Part shown: piece by piece, positions 5,765-15,340 of the stretch
Layout of the letters: each line of letters starts with the position of its first letter
Position numbering within the stretch: position 1 is the first letter of the stretch
DNA from: Clostridia bacterium
Lineage (GTDB): Bacteria; Bacillota; Clostridia; Oscillospirales; CAG-382
Assembly (NCBI GenBank): GCA_017447445.1
Contig: JAFSNK010000040.1
Coordinates: 1 to 32,288, forward strand
DNA length: 32,288 nucleotides
Reading direction: 5' to 3'
Program-made: the position numbers and the translations under genes
The notes under the pieces: generated by a model
What the model saw: only the letters and a program-made list of their open reading frames with translations
Told to the model about the DNA's origin: nothing
The model's database searches: none

Positions 5765-8019
5765 GTACGACACTGGTGATCGTAGAATCCCCCAGCAAAG
5801 CCAATACGATAAAGGGTTTTCTGGGCAAGGGATACAAGGTAAAGGCCTCGGTGGGCCACGTCCGCGACCTGCCCAAAAGCAAGCTCGGCATCGATATCGA
5901 GCACAATTTCGAGCCGCAGTATATAAACATCCGCGGCAAGGGCGAGCTTATAAACGAGCTTCGCCGCGAGGCGCAGGAGGCCGACAAGGTCCTGCTCGCC
6001 GCCGACCCGGACCGCGAAGGCGAAGCCATTAGCTGGCACCTCGCCACGGTGCTGGGGCTCGGCCCGGAAAAGACCAAGCGCATAACCTTCAACACCATTT
6101 CAAAAGACGTGGTGAAGGAAGCGATACGCAACCCGCGCGACATAGATATGAATCTGGTGAACAGCCAGCAGACGCGCCGCATACTCGACCGTCTCGTCGG
6201 CTATAAAATAAGTCCGTTCCTTTGGAGACATATCAAAAACGGGCTTTCCGCCGGAAGGGTGCAGTCGGTAGCGACTCGCATCGTGGTGGAGCGCGAGCAG
6301 GAGATAAAGGCGTTCAAGCCGGAGGAATACTGGGTAATAAACGCCGACCTTAAAACCTCCGCGGGGGAAGAATTCACCGCGAGATACTACGGCAAAGGCG
6401 AAAAGAAGCAGGAACTGAAATGCGAAGCCGACGTAAACAGGGTACTCGCCGGGATCGACAAAAACGATTTCCGCGTGGATTCCGTCAAGCGCGCGCTAAA
6501 GCTTCGCCGCGCCGCCGCGCCGTTCTCCACCTCCACGCTGCTGCAGGAGGCGAACCGCCGGCTCTCGTTCCAGTCGCAGAAGACCATGATGGTCGCGCAG
6601 GAGCTTTACGAGGGCGTGAATACCGGGGACAAGAACACCCACGGTCTTATCACCTATATGCGTACCGACTCGCTGCGTATTTCCGACGAAGCGCGCGCCG
6701 CCGCAAAGCAGGTCATAATTTCCAAATACGGGAAAGAATACTACCCCGAAAAACCGAACTACTATAAATCCAAGGACAATATCCAGGACGCGCACGAGGC
6801 GATCCGCCCCTCCGATCCGTCGATCACGCCGGAGATGCTGCGCGGCAGGATAAGCAACGACCAGTACCGTCTTTATAAGCTGATCTGGGACCGCTTCATC
6901 GCTTCGCAAATGGCTCCGGTCCAGCTCGACACCGTTACGGTGGACGTCGTATCGGGCGGCTATACCTTCCGCGCCGCGGGCCATACCGTGCGCTTCGCGG
7001 GGTATTCCGCCGTTTACGGCGAGATAAAATCCGAAGCCGATCCGGACAGCGAGGACGACGAGGATTCCGCGCTCCCGGATATGAAAGAGGGCGAGCGTGT
7101 CGATCTCTGCAAGCTCGATCCGGCGCAACGCTTCACTCAGCCGCCCGCAAGGTTCACCGAGGGCTCGCTCGTGAAGGTGATGAAGGATATGGGCATCGGC
7201 AGGCCCTCCACCTATACCGCCACCATAACCACCATAATCTCACGCGGGTACATCCGCCGCGACGGCAAGTTCCTCGTGCCGACCGAGCTCGGGTTCGTCA
7301 CCACCGAGATGATGAAAAAGGCGTTCGAGCAGATAGTGGACTACAACTTCACCGCCAACGTGGAGGAGGAGCTCGACAGGATCGAAAGCGGCAGCGTCGA
7401 ATATATCGACGTCCTGCGCGAGTTCTATAAAGAATTCAGCAAGCAGCTCGAATACGCCGAAAAAACGCTCGGCCGCGAGAAGGTGGAGATACCCAAGGTG
7501 GAGACCGGGCTGATCTGCGAAAAATGCGGCGCCGTGATGATCGAAAAGACCGGGCGGTTCGGCAAATTCGCCGCCTGCCCGAACTATCCGCGCTGCAAGA
7601 ACACCAAACGGCTGGACGAAGCGCCCGCCGCGGCGGCGCCTCATCCCGTGCGTGAAAAGAAGCAGGCGGAGGTCATCGCGGAGGAAAGATGCCCCAAATG
7701 CGGGAGCGAAATGGTGCTTCGCAAAGGGCAGTACGGGCAGTTCTTCGCCTGCCGCAACTATCCGGAATGCAAAACCACGGTGCCCTACCGCCGCGACAGC
7801 GGGCTCGTCTGCCCGGAATGCGGCAAGCGCGTGTTTATAAAGCAAACGAAGAACCGCAAGAACTACTATTGTTGCGAGGATTATCCGAAGTGCTCCTTCT
7901 CCGCGTGGGATATGCCCACCGGGCGCAGATGCCCGCAGTGCGGCGCCCCGGTGCTTAAGAAGAAGAACCGCGAGTATTACTATTGCAAAAACAACTGCGG
8001 ATGGAGCGAAACGAAATGA
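5761..8019 (+). CDS. topA: DNA topoisomerase I (type IA)
   Basis: Topoisomerase I relaxes negative supercoils by a transient 5'-phosphotyrosine link. The 752-residue protein has an N-terminal Toprim domain (about 1-110, with the metal-binding glutamate in VIVESPSKA and ADPDREGE at 81-88), the gated core with the active-site tyrosine at 299 (GLITYMRTDSLRIS), and a C-terminal tail with four zinc ribbons. The first three ribbons have complete CxxC...C...C sets (from about 581, 644 and 686); the last ends CKNNCGW. The start overlaps the dprA stop as ATGA, and the stop overlaps plsX in the same way. Confidence 0.97.
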   Translation: MSTTLVIVESPSKANTIKGFLGKGYKVKASVGHVRDLPKSKLGIDIEHNFEPQYINIRGKGELINELRREAQEADKVLLAADPDREGEAISWHLATVLGLGPEKTKRITFNTISKDVVKEAIRNPRDIDMNLVNSQQTRRILDRLVGYKISPFLWRHIKNGLSAGRVQSVATRIVVEREQEIKAFKPEEYWVINADLKTSAGEEFTARYYGKGEKKQELKCEADVNRVLAGIDKNDFRVDSVKRALKLRRAAAPFSTSTLLQEANRRLSFQSQKTMMVAQELYEGVNTGDKNTHGLITYMRTDSLRISDEARAAAKQVIISKYGKEYYPEKPNYYKSKDNIQDAHEAIRPSDPSITPEMLRGRISNDQYRLYKLIWDRFIASQMAPVQLDTVTVDVVSGGYTFRAAGHTVRFAGYSAVYGEIKSEADPDSEDDEDSALPDMKEGERVDLCKLDPAQRFTQPPARFTEGSLVKVMKDMGIGRPSTYTATITTIISRGYIRRDGKFLVPTELGFVTTEMMKKAFEQIVDYNFTANVEEELDRIESGSVEYIDVLREFYKEFSKQLEYAEKTLGREKVEIPKVETGLICEKCGAVMIEKTGRFGKFAACPNYPRCKNTKRLDEAPAAAAPHPVREKKQAEVIAEERCPKCGSEMVLRKGQYGQFFACRNYPECKTTVPYRRDSGLVCPECGKRVFIKQTKNRKNYYCCEDYPKCSFSAWDMPTGRRCPQCGAPVLKKKNREYYYCKNNCGWSETK

Positions 8020-9014
8020 GCATACGCATCGCAGTGGATATAATGGGCGGCGACAACCCGCCCGAAACGCTCGCCGCCGGCGCGATTCGCGCCGCCGCGG
8101 ATACCGGCGCGGAGATAATACTTTGCGGCACGGAAAGAGTTAAAGAAAAGCTCGGCGCTCTGCCGAAGGGAGTTTCCTTCGCCGTCGCCGAAAGCGTTGT
8201 GGAAATGACGGACGAACCCTCCGTCGTGAACAATACGAAAAAAGACAGCTCGGTCGCCGCGGCGGTGGAGCTCTGCCGCGACGGAAAAGCCGACGCGGTG
8301 GTTAGTTGCGGCAACACCGGCGCGCTGTTCACCTCCGCGTCGCTCACGCTGCGCCGAATAAAGGGCGTGCGCCGCGCCGCGCTGGCGACGGTGGTCCCGC
8401 TGGAAAAGCCGTTCATACTGCTCGACTGCGGCGCGAATACCGACGCCACGCCGGATATACTCGCGCTGTACGCCCGTATGGGCACCATCTACGCCGAAAA
8501 CGTTCTGGGAATAGAAAATCCGCGCGTCGGGCTTATAAACAACGGCGCCGAGCCGCACAAGGGCACCCCCCTTTACCGCGAAACGTACGCGCTGCTCAGC
8601 GCGGAACCGCATATCAACTTCACGGGGAACTGCGAAGGCAAGAACGTCCCGTTCGGCTGCTGCGACGTGCTCGTGTGCGACGGCTTCACCGGAAACATAG
8701 TTCTTAAACTTATCGAAGGAATGGCGAATTTCCTTTCCGGCACGTTAAAGGACCTGTTCGCCGGAAGCCCGGCTTCCGTCGCCGCCGGAGCGTTGACGCT
8801 GGGACGCACCAAGAAGCTGAAAAAGCAGCTTGACCCCGCCGAATACGGCGGCGCGCCCTTCCTGGGGCTCGCAAAGCCCGTTATAAAAGCGCACGGCGGT
8901 TCGGACGAATACGCCTTCTGCTCCGCGGTGAAGCAGGCGGCGGCGTACGCGCAAAGCGGAACGATAGAAAAGATCGCCGCGGCAATGGCGAAAAAAGACA
9001 CGGAGGAACAGTGA
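8016..9014 (+). CDS. plsX: Phosphate acyltransferase PlsX
   Basis: PlsX converts acyl-ACP to acyl-phosphate, which PlsY uses to begin phospholipid synthesis; it acts at the membrane surface. The 332-residue protein starts MSIRIAVDIMGGDNPPE, the standard N terminus, and contains the conserved SCGNTGALF, CGANTD and VCDGFTGNI segments. I place the start at ATG 8016, which overlaps the topA stop, rather than at in-frame ATGs 15 or 33 bases upstream that would add residues absent from the family. The usual partner acpP, often found between plsX and rnc, is missing here. Confidence 0.95.
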   Translation: MSIRIAVDIMGGDNPPETLAAGAIRAAADTGAEIILCGTERVKEKLGALPKGVSFAVAESVVEMTDEPSVVNNTKKDSSVAAAVELCRDGKADAVVSCGNTGALFTSASLTLRRIKGVRRAALATVVPLEKPFILLDCGANTDATPDILALYARMGTIYAENVLGIENPRVGLINNGAEPHKGTPLYRETYALLSAEPHINFTGNCEGKNVPFGCCDVLVCDGFTGNIVLKLIEGMANFLSGTLKDLFAGSPASVAAGALTLGRTKKLKKQLDPAEYGGAPFLGLAKPVIKAHGGSDEYAFCSAVKQAAAYAQSGTIEKIAAAMAKKDTEEQ

Positions 9015-9733
9015 TGGAAACGCGCCGCGATTTGGGCGGGCTCGAAGCCGTTATCGGATACAGATTCAAAAACCGCGAGCTGCTGCTTACGGCGCTCACG
9101 CATTCCTCCTACTGCAACGAAAACCGCCGGCACGGCGCGGAGCAGAGCAATGAGCGCAGCGAATTCCTGGGCGATTCGGTGCTTTCGTTAATAACCTCCG
9201 ACCTGCTGTTTTCGCGGTTCCCGGAAGCCGACGAGGGGTTTTTAACGCGCACCCGCGCCGCGCTCGTGTGCGAGGATACTCTCGCCTCGTTCTCGGAATC
9301 GTTCGGGCTCGGCGATTATATGCTGTTCGGCAAGGGCGAATCCGCGGCGAACGGCGGGAGACACCGCAAAAGCACCGTCGCCGACGCGTTCGAAGCGCTG
9401 CTCGCCGCGATATATCTCGACGGCGGGATGGGCGAAGCGAAAAGATTCGCGCTGCCGTTTATCGAAAAAATGCTCGAAACGGTCATAAAGACCGGCACGG
9501 AGGACTATAAATCGCGCCTGCAGCGCATAGTACAGCAAACGCCGGAGGAAACGCTCACCTACACGCTTGTGAGCGAATCCGGTCCCCCGCACGACAGGAC
9601 CTTCGGATACGAGGTGTATCTGAACTCCAACCTGCTCGGCAGCGGTAAGGGAAGGTCGAAGCGCGAAGCGGAGCAGGCGGCGGCGCGCGAAGCGCTCATA
9701 CTTATAGGAGAACTGGATGAAAACGCACCGTAA
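9014..9733 (+). CDS. rnc: Ribonuclease III
   Basis: RNase III cuts double-stranded RNA in rRNA maturation and mRNA turnover. The 239-residue protein has the catalytic domain (about 8-155) with ERSEFLGDSVL (48-58; catalytic Glu50 and Asp54) and the second metal-binding set in ADAFEALLAAIYLDGG (Asp124, Glu127), followed by a double-stranded RNA-binding domain (about 163-232). ATG 9014 gives a seven-base spacing from GGAGG (9002-9006); a GTG three bases earlier would sit too close. The start shares one base with the plsX stop. The gene order rnc, radical SAM gene, smc, ftsY is typical of Clostridia. Confidence 0.95.
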   Translation: METRRDLGGLEAVIGYRFKNRELLLTALTHSSYCNENRRHGAEQSNERSEFLGDSVLSLITSDLLFSRFPEADEGFLTRTRAALVCEDTLASFSESFGLGDYMLFGKGESAANGGRHRKSTVADAFEALLAAIYLDGGMGEAKRFALPFIEKMLETVIKTGTEDYKSRLQRIVQQTPEETLTYTLVSESGPPHDRTFGYEVYLNSNLLGSGKGRSKREAEQAAAREALILIGELDENAP

Positions 9734-10730
9734 TATCCCGTTTTTCGTGCCGCATGCCGGGTGTCCGCATTGCTGCGTGTTCTGCTCGCAGGTCAAAATA
9801 ACCGGGCACGGCGCGGAAAAGGACCTTGAATCCGAACTGCGCGAGCTGCGCGCGCTTCTGGATTCCTGCGGCGAAGCAAAGGATAAGGAAAGCCGCATCG
9901 CCTTCTTCGGCGGCAGCTTTACCGCGATAGAAAGAAACCGTATGGAATCGCTGCTTTCCACGGCGGCGGAATATATCCGGAAAGGCGTCGCGAGCGGGAT
10001 AAGGATCTCCACCCGCCCGGACTGCATAGACGGCGAAATACTTGCCGTTTTGAAAAAATACGGCGTTACGGAGATCGAGTTGGGGATCCAGAGCACCGAC
10101 GAACGCGTGCTTGCGCTGTGCGAGCGCGGGCATACCGTCCGCGATTCGGATAACGCCTGCCGGCTTATTAAAGAGCACGGCTTCACGCTGGGAGGGCAGA
10201 TGATGATCGGGCTGCCCGGCGCCACGGCGGAAAGCGAACTGCAAACCGCGCGCGATATAGTCGCGTGGGGGGCGGACGAGGCGCGCGTATATCCGCTGGT
10301 CGTCTTCGAAGGGACAAAGCTCTGCGAAATGACGCTTGCCGGCGAATATGTCCCGTTAAGCGAGGAAGAGGCGGTAAAAAGGGCGGCGGACTGCTGCCGC
10401 GTGTTCATAAACGCGGGGATCGCGCTCCTGCGGATAGGTCTCCACGCGAGCGAAAACCTCGCCGAGGCGCCTTTCGGCGCGAACCACCCCGCCATAGGCG
10501 AAAAGGTACAGGGCAGGATCTACGCCGATATAATAAGCTCCCTCGCGGGTGAAAGCGCGGGTTCCGTTCTGGAAGTGAAGATCCGCCGCGAGGATATTTC
10601 GATGCTTACCGGATTCGGCAGGGAAGCGATCGGATACATATTAAAAACCACGCGCGCGGACGGGATAAAGGTCCTCCCCGCGAGGTACAGAAGATTTTAC
10701 CCCTCGGTGAAAAAGTATTTGCCGGGATAA
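9717..10730 (+). CDS. Radical SAM protein, Elp3-like (COG1243-type)
   Basis: The 337-residue protein carries an N-terminal CX3CX2C cluster motif (Cys16, Cys20 and Cys23, with an extra Cys19), a GGSFTAIE-type glycine motif after it, and the barrel segments EIELGIQSTDERVL and GGQMMIGLPGATAESE found in Elp3-like and HemN-like radical SAM proteins. It has no acetyltransferase domain, so it is not a complete Elp3. This family member regularly lies between rnc and smc in Clostridia, but its substrate is not known to me. It overlaps the rnc end by 17 bases and stops 24 bases before smc. A role in tRNA modification is an inference from Elp3 similarity only. Confidence 0.85.
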   Translation: MKTHRNIPFFVPHAGCPHCCVFCSQVKITGHGAEKDLESELRELRALLDSCGEAKDKESRIAFFGGSFTAIERNRMESLLSTAAEYIRKGVASGIRISTRPDCIDGEILAVLKKYGVTEIELGIQSTDERVLALCERGHTVRDSDNACRLIKEHGFTLGGQMMIGLPGATAESELQTARDIVAWGADEARVYPLVVFEGTKLCEMTLAGEYVPLSEEEAVKRAADCCRVFINAGIALLRIGLHASENLAEAPFGANHPAIGEKVQGRIYADIISSLAGESAGSVLEVKIRREDISMLTGFGREAIGYILKTTRADGIKVLPARYRRFYPSVKKYLPG

Positions 10731-10754
10731 GATAAGACCAAGGAGAAACGAATT

Positions 10755-13700
10755 ATGCGTTTGAACGCTATCGAAATGCAGGGGTTCAAATCCTTCCCCG
10801 AAAAAACGCGGATAACCTTCGACAGCGGAGTTACCGCCATAATAGGTCCCAACGGAAGCGGAAAATCCAACATATCCGACGCCATCCGCTGGGTACTGGG
10901 CGAAATGAGCGTGAAATCGCTGCGCGGCAGCCGTATGGAGGACGTTATCTTCAACGGCACGGCGAACAGGACCGCCGCAAACTGCGCTTCCGTCACGCTT
11001 TGCATCGACACTCAGGAGGAATACAATCTTGCCAACCACCAGCGCATAGAAGCCGAACCCGAAGCCCCGGAAGAGGGCGAAGAGGCGGGCGGGGTCAAAG
11101 CGCGCCCGGTCTATTCGCTTTCCGACGGACCGGAGGTCACCGTTACGCGTAAATACTACCGCAGCGGCGAAAGCGAGTATTACATAAACAAAAAACAGGT
11201 TAGATTAAAAGATATTTACGAGCTGTTCTACGATACCGGCATAGGCCGCGAGGGCTATTCGGTCATCGGGCAGGGCAAGATCGCGGAGGTGCTTTCCCAG
11301 AAGGACGAGGAGCGCCGCAGTATATTCGAGGAAGCGGCGGGGATATCCAAATTCCGCTATAAAAAGCTGGAGGCGGAGCGCAAGCTGCGCGATACCGAAA
11401 GCAACCTCGTGCGGATAAACGACATACTCTCGGAGATCGGAAGCCGCATCGGTCCGCTTGCGAAAGAGGCGGAAAACGCAAAACAGTATCTCGTGCTCAA
11501 CGAGGAAAAGAAGGGCCTGGAGATCACTCTGTGGCTCGACAGGATCGATTACCTGCGCGCCCGCCGCGTCGAATGCGAAACGGAGCTTGCCGCCGCGAAG
11601 CTCGCTTTGGAGACGGCGGAACGCGCCGCCGCGGAATGCGAATCCGCCACCGACAGGATGCTTAACGAAAGCTACGAGTTCGGCAGGGTGATGAGCGAAT
11701 GCGAGCGTATGCGCAGCGAAGCGATACAGAAGAAGAGCGAGGCGGAGGGCAGGATAGCCGTCTGCGAAAACGATATCGCCCACGCGGAGGAAACGCTTGA
11801 ATCCAGCCACGTGCTCATAGGCAGCGCGGAAAGCGAATGCGCGCTCGCGGAAGACGCGCAGAAGGCGCTTGCCGAAGCGGAAAACACCGCGAAAGCCGAG
11901 CTTGCCGGATCCGAAGCGGCCTGCGCGAAGGCGGAGGAAGAATATTCCGCCGCCCATGCGGAAACGCAGCGAGGCGACGCCGGGGCGGAAAAAGCTGCCG
12001 CCGCGTTGGAAACGCTCACCGCCGAAAAGAGCGCGCTCACCGCGCGCGCCGCCGCGGCGCGCGCAAGTCTGGAGGCGGGGCGCCGCGCCGAGACCGAAAA
12101 TTCCGACAGGATCGCCGCGAGCAAGGCGCGTATCAAAGCGCTTGAATCCGGCGCTTCCGCGATAAAAGAAAAGCTTTCCGCGGCAGAAGCCGAACGCGCT
12201 TCCGCCGAAAAGGAGCTCGCTTCCGCGACGGAAGCGATAAAAGAAAACGAGTCCGCGGCGGTGGACAACGCCGAAAAACTTAACGCCGCGAAGCTCGAGC
12301 TCGGCACCCTTTCCGAAAAGCACGATCAGCTTCTCCGGCTCGAACAGCTTCTGGAGGGGTATTCCGACAGCGTCAAGCGCGTGCTCAACGACTGCGCTTC
12401 CGGCACGATAACCGATAAAGGCCGCGCGATAGGCGTCTGCGGCACCGTTTCCAATATAATCTCTTCCGACAGCGAATACGTCATCGCGCTCGAAACGGCG
12501 CTCGCCGCCTCGGTGCAGTTCATCGTCGTCGAAAAGGAAGCGGACGCGAAGGCGTGCATCAGATACCTTAAAGAAAACAAGCTCGGCAGAGCGACCTTCC
12601 TGCCGCTGGAAAGCGTGCAGGGCAGGACGTTCGACGACGCGCAGATAAAAGATATGCCCGGTTATATCGGGCTGGCTAGCGGGCTCGCCAAATACGACAA
12701 AAAATACGCGGGCGTGGTGAACGACCTGCTCGGCAGGACGGTCATCGCCGAAAATATCGAACTCGCCTCCGCCATCGCGCGCAGGACCGGGTTCCGGGTA
12801 AAGACGGTAACGCTCGACGGCCAGGTCATAAACGCGGGCGGCAGCTACACCGGCGGTTCGGTCCACGGCAAGGTCGGCGTGTTCACCCGCGCGATGGATA
12901 TCGAACGCCTTGCGGAGCGTATAAAAGCCGCGCGGGCGGATATCGGCTCGCTCACCGCGAAAAAAGCGGAGCTGGAGTCGGAGGCGGGCGTGCTCGCCGC
13001 GGGGCGCGATTCCGCGCAGGAACGCCTTAACGCCGCCGCTTCATCCTGCGCCGCGCTCGGAATGGAGCTTCAGTCCCATATGGTCCGGATCGAGGAGGAG
13101 CGCGGCCACGCCGAAACGCTTTCCGCCGCGGAGGACACAGTTTCCCGCCTCGGGGCGGAGCTGGAAACCATCGAATCCGAGCTGTCTTCGCTGGACGTCT
13201 CGCTCGCGCTGGCGGCGTCCGCGCGCGAATCCGCGCGGCTCGGTTCGGAAAGCGCGCGTCAGGCGGAATCCCGCGCCTTCGCCGCGTTAAGCGAGGCGCG
13301 CGTCGACCTTTACTCAAAGCGCAACGCGCTTGCCGTTGCTTCGGAACGCCGCGAGGCGGGCGCCGCCCGCATCACGGAGCTTAAAGCCCGCGCGGAGCTC
13401 GGCAGAAGCACGGTCGGCAAGGCGAACGAGCTTATTGCCGAAAGAGTCGCCGAGATAGGCAGACTCAAAGCCGAATGCGGCGAATGCGATTCCGAAGCCG
13501 CTTCCTGCGAAGCGCGGCTGAAACAGCTTGTCGCCGGAAGAGAAGAGAAGGAAAAAGAAATAAGCGATATGCGCGCCAGACAGAAGCGCGCCGATTCCGA
13601 AAAAGAAACCGCTTTCCGCGCCGTTACCGGGTGCGAGACCAAGCGCGACGGCGTGAACACCGAATACGACGCCGTCTCGGCGAAGCTATGGGACGAATAC

Positions 13701-14426
13701 GAGCTTACCTATTCCGACGCGGAAAAATTCCGGCTACCGAAGGAAAAAACGGAAAAAGCGCAGTCGCGGCTCGCGTCGCTGCGCGCAAAGATACGTTCCA
13801 TGGGCACCATAAACGTGAACGCCGTGGAGGAATACCGCGTCACCAAGGAAAGGTTCGATTTCCTCACCTCGCAGACGGAGGACCTTAACAAAACGCGCGC
13901 CAGTCTGGACCGAACGATATCCAGACTTTCGTCGGGTATGAAAGAGACGTTCCTGGAATACTTCGAAAAGATCAACGTCGAATTCAACAACGTGTTCTGC
14001 GAACTGTTCGGCGGCGGAAGCGCGCGGCTGGAGCTTACCGACCCGATGATGCCGCTTGAATGCGGGATCGAGATCATTCTTAAAGTCCCGGGCAAGAGCG
14101 TGCGCAGCATCTCGCTGCTTTCCGGCGGCGAGCAGAGTTTCGCGGCGATCTCGCTTTACCTGGCGCTGCAGCGCGTCAATCCCGCGCCGTTCTGCGTGTT
14201 CGACGAGATAGAGAGCGCGCTGGACGAGGTGAACGTCGGCAAATTCGCGTCCTACGTCCGCCGCAACAGCGATAAGACGCAGTATATAATAATCACCCAC
14301 CGCCGCGGCACCATGGAATACGCCGACACGCTCTACGGCATAACGATGAGCCAGAAGGGCGTTTCGGACCATATGCGCCTGAATATGGCGAAGCTGGACG
14401 AACGCTTCAAGGAGAATATCAACTGA
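10755..14426 (+). CDS. smc: Chromosome segregation protein SMC
   Basis: SMC dimers with ScpA and ScpB compact and align the chromosome. The 1223-residue protein has the expected architecture: N-terminal head with Walker A GPNGSGKSN (31-39), a first coiled coil (about 165-500), the hinge (about 520-650, from LLEGYSDSVKRVLND), a second coiled coil, and the C-terminal head with the LLSGGEQSFAAISLYLAL signature and Walker B FCVFDEIESALDE. A charged insertion of roughly 30 residues, rich in Glu and Pro (about 92-120), lies in the N-terminal head before VTVTRKYYRSGESEY. The ribosome site AGGAGA is at 10741-10746. ScpA and ScpB are not encoded nearby. The stop overlaps the ftsY start by one base. 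Confidence 0.96.
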   Translation: MRLNAIEMQGFKSFPEKTRITFDSGVTAIIGPNGSGKSNISDAIRWVLGEMSVKSLRGSRMEDVIFNGTANRTAANCASVTLCIDTQEEYNLANHQRIEAEPEAPEEGEEAGGVKARPVYSLSDGPEVTVTRKYYRSGESEYYINKKQVRLKDIYELFYDTGIGREGYSVIGQGKIAEVLSQKDEERRSIFEEAAGISKFRYKKLEAERKLRDTESNLVRINDILSEIGSRIGPLAKEAENAKQYLVLNEEKKGLEITLWLDRIDYLRARRVECETELAAAKLALETAERAAAECESATDRMLNESYEFGRVMSECERMRSEAIQKKSEAEGRIAVCENDIAHAEETLESSHVLIGSAESECALAEDAQKALAEAENTAKAELAGSEAACAKAEEEYSAAHAETQRGDAGAEKAAAALETLTAEKSALTARAAAARASLEAGRRAETENSDRIAASKARIKALESGASAIKEKLSAAEAERASAEKELASATEAIKENESAAVDNAEKLNAAKLELGTLSEKHDQLLRLEQLLEGYSDSVKRVLNDCASGTITDKGRAIGVCGTVSNIISSDSEYVIALETALAASVQFIVVEKEADAKACIRYLKENKLGRATFLPLESVQGRTFDDAQIKDMPGYIGLASGLAKYDKKYAGVVNDLLGRTVIAENIELASAIARRTGFRVKTVTLDGQVINAGGSYTGGSVHGKVGVFTRAMDIERLAERIKAARADIGSLTAKKAELESEAGVLAAGRDSAQERLNAAASSCAALGMELQSHMVRIEEERGHAETLSAAEDTVSRLGAELETIESELSSLDVSLALAASARESARLGSESARQAESRAFAALSEARVDLYSKRNALAVASERREAGAARITELKARAELGRSTVGKANELIAERVAEIGRLKAECGECDSEAASCEARLKQLVAGREEKEKEISDMRARQKRADSEKETAFRAVTGCETKRDGVNTEYDAVSAKLWDEYELTYSDAEKFRLPKEKTEKAQSRLASLRAKIRSMGTINVNAVEEYRVTKERFDFLTSQTEDLNKTRASLDRTISRLSSGMKETFLEYFEKINVEFNNVFCELFGGGSARLELTDPMMPLECGIEIILKVPGKSVRSISLLSGGEQSFAAISLYLALQRVNPAPFCVFDEIESALDEVNVGKFASYVRRNSDKTQYIIITHRRGTMEYADTLYGITMSQKGVSDHMRLNMAKLDERFKENIN

Positions 14427-15340
14427 TGAGCTTTTTCGATAAACTTAAAAACGGGCTTAAAAAGACCAAAAACGCGCTTTTGAAACCGGTGAACGACCTG
14501 TTTTCAAGCTATGACAAGGTGGACGAGGATTTTTACGAGGAGCTTTCCGACCTGCTCATTATGGCGGACGTCGGCGTGGAATCCTCCGAACGGATAGTCA
14601 ACGAGCTGCGCGAAACGCTTAAAGAAAAGAAGATAAAAGAAACCGCCCCCGCGCGTGAGGAATTCCGCGCCATACTCGCCGGATCGGTCGGAGAGGGCGC
14701 GCCGCTCGAGCTGGGCGAAGGGCTTTCCGTCGTGCTCGTTATCGGCGTTAACGGGGTGGGGAAGACCACCTCTATCGGCAAGATAGCGCACGTTTTGAAA
14801 GAAGACGGCAAAAAAGTTATGCTCGCCGCGGGCGACACCTTCCGCGCCGCCGCCGCGGAACAGCTTTCGATCTGGGCGGAACGCAACGGAGTCCCGCTTA
14901 TACGCCAGGCGGAGGGGGCGGATCCCGCCGCCGTGGTTTTCGACGCGATCGCCGCCGCGAAAAAAGCGGGCTGCGACGTGCTCATAGTCGATACCGCGGG
15001 CAGACTGCAGAACAAAAAGAACCTTATGGAAGAGCTTGCGAAGATAAACCGCGTTATCGACCGCGAAGCGCCCGGCTGCGCGCGAGAAACGCTGCTTGTG
15101 CTCGACGCTTCGACAGGGCAGAACGCGCTCATCCAGGCAAAGGAATTCGGAAAAGCCGCAAATATCACCGGCCTGGTGCTCACCAAGCTGGACGGCACCG
15201 CAAAGGGCGGCATAATACTCGCCGTCCGGCACGAGCTTGGCATCCCGGTGAAATTCATAGGGGTGGGCGAAGGGATCGACGATCTGCGCCCCTTCGACGC
15301 GCACGAATTCATAAACGCCTTTTTCGAGGACGAACGATGA
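14426..15340 (+). CDS. ftsY: Signal recognition particle receptor FtsY
   Basis: FtsY is the membrane-associated GTPase that docks SRP-ribosome complexes at the translocon. The 304-residue protein has the N domain (about 1-95) and the GTPase domain: G1 GVNGVGKTT (107-115), the GDTFRAAAAEQL insertion-box segment (136-147), DTAGR (189-193), TKLDG (253-257) and the closing GVGEGIDDLRPFD. The acidic N-terminal A domain of the E. coli protein is absent, as in most Bacillota; residues 1-20 are lysine-rich and may bind lipid. The partner gene ffh, often just downstream with ylxM, is not here. Confidence 0.96.
   Translation: MSFFDKLKNGLKKTKNALLKPVNDLFSSYDKVDEDFYEELSDLLIMADVGVESSERIVNELRETLKEKKIKETAPAREEFRAILAGSVGEGAPLELGEGLSVVLVIGVNGVGKTTSIGKIAHVLKEDGKKVMLAAGDTFRAAAAEQLSIWAERNGVPLIRQAEGADPAAVVFDAIAAAKKAGCDVLIVDTAGRLQNKKNLMEELAKINRVIDREAPGCARETLLVLDASTGQNALIQAKEFGKAANITGLVLTKLDGTAKGGIILAVRHELGIPVKFIGVGEGIDDLRPFDAHEFINAFFEDER

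Noticed and set aside
11205..12866. 553-codon minus-strand frame opposite smc
   Set aside because: Antisense shadow produced by GC-rich codon bias; no family similarity or ribosome site and smc is intact.
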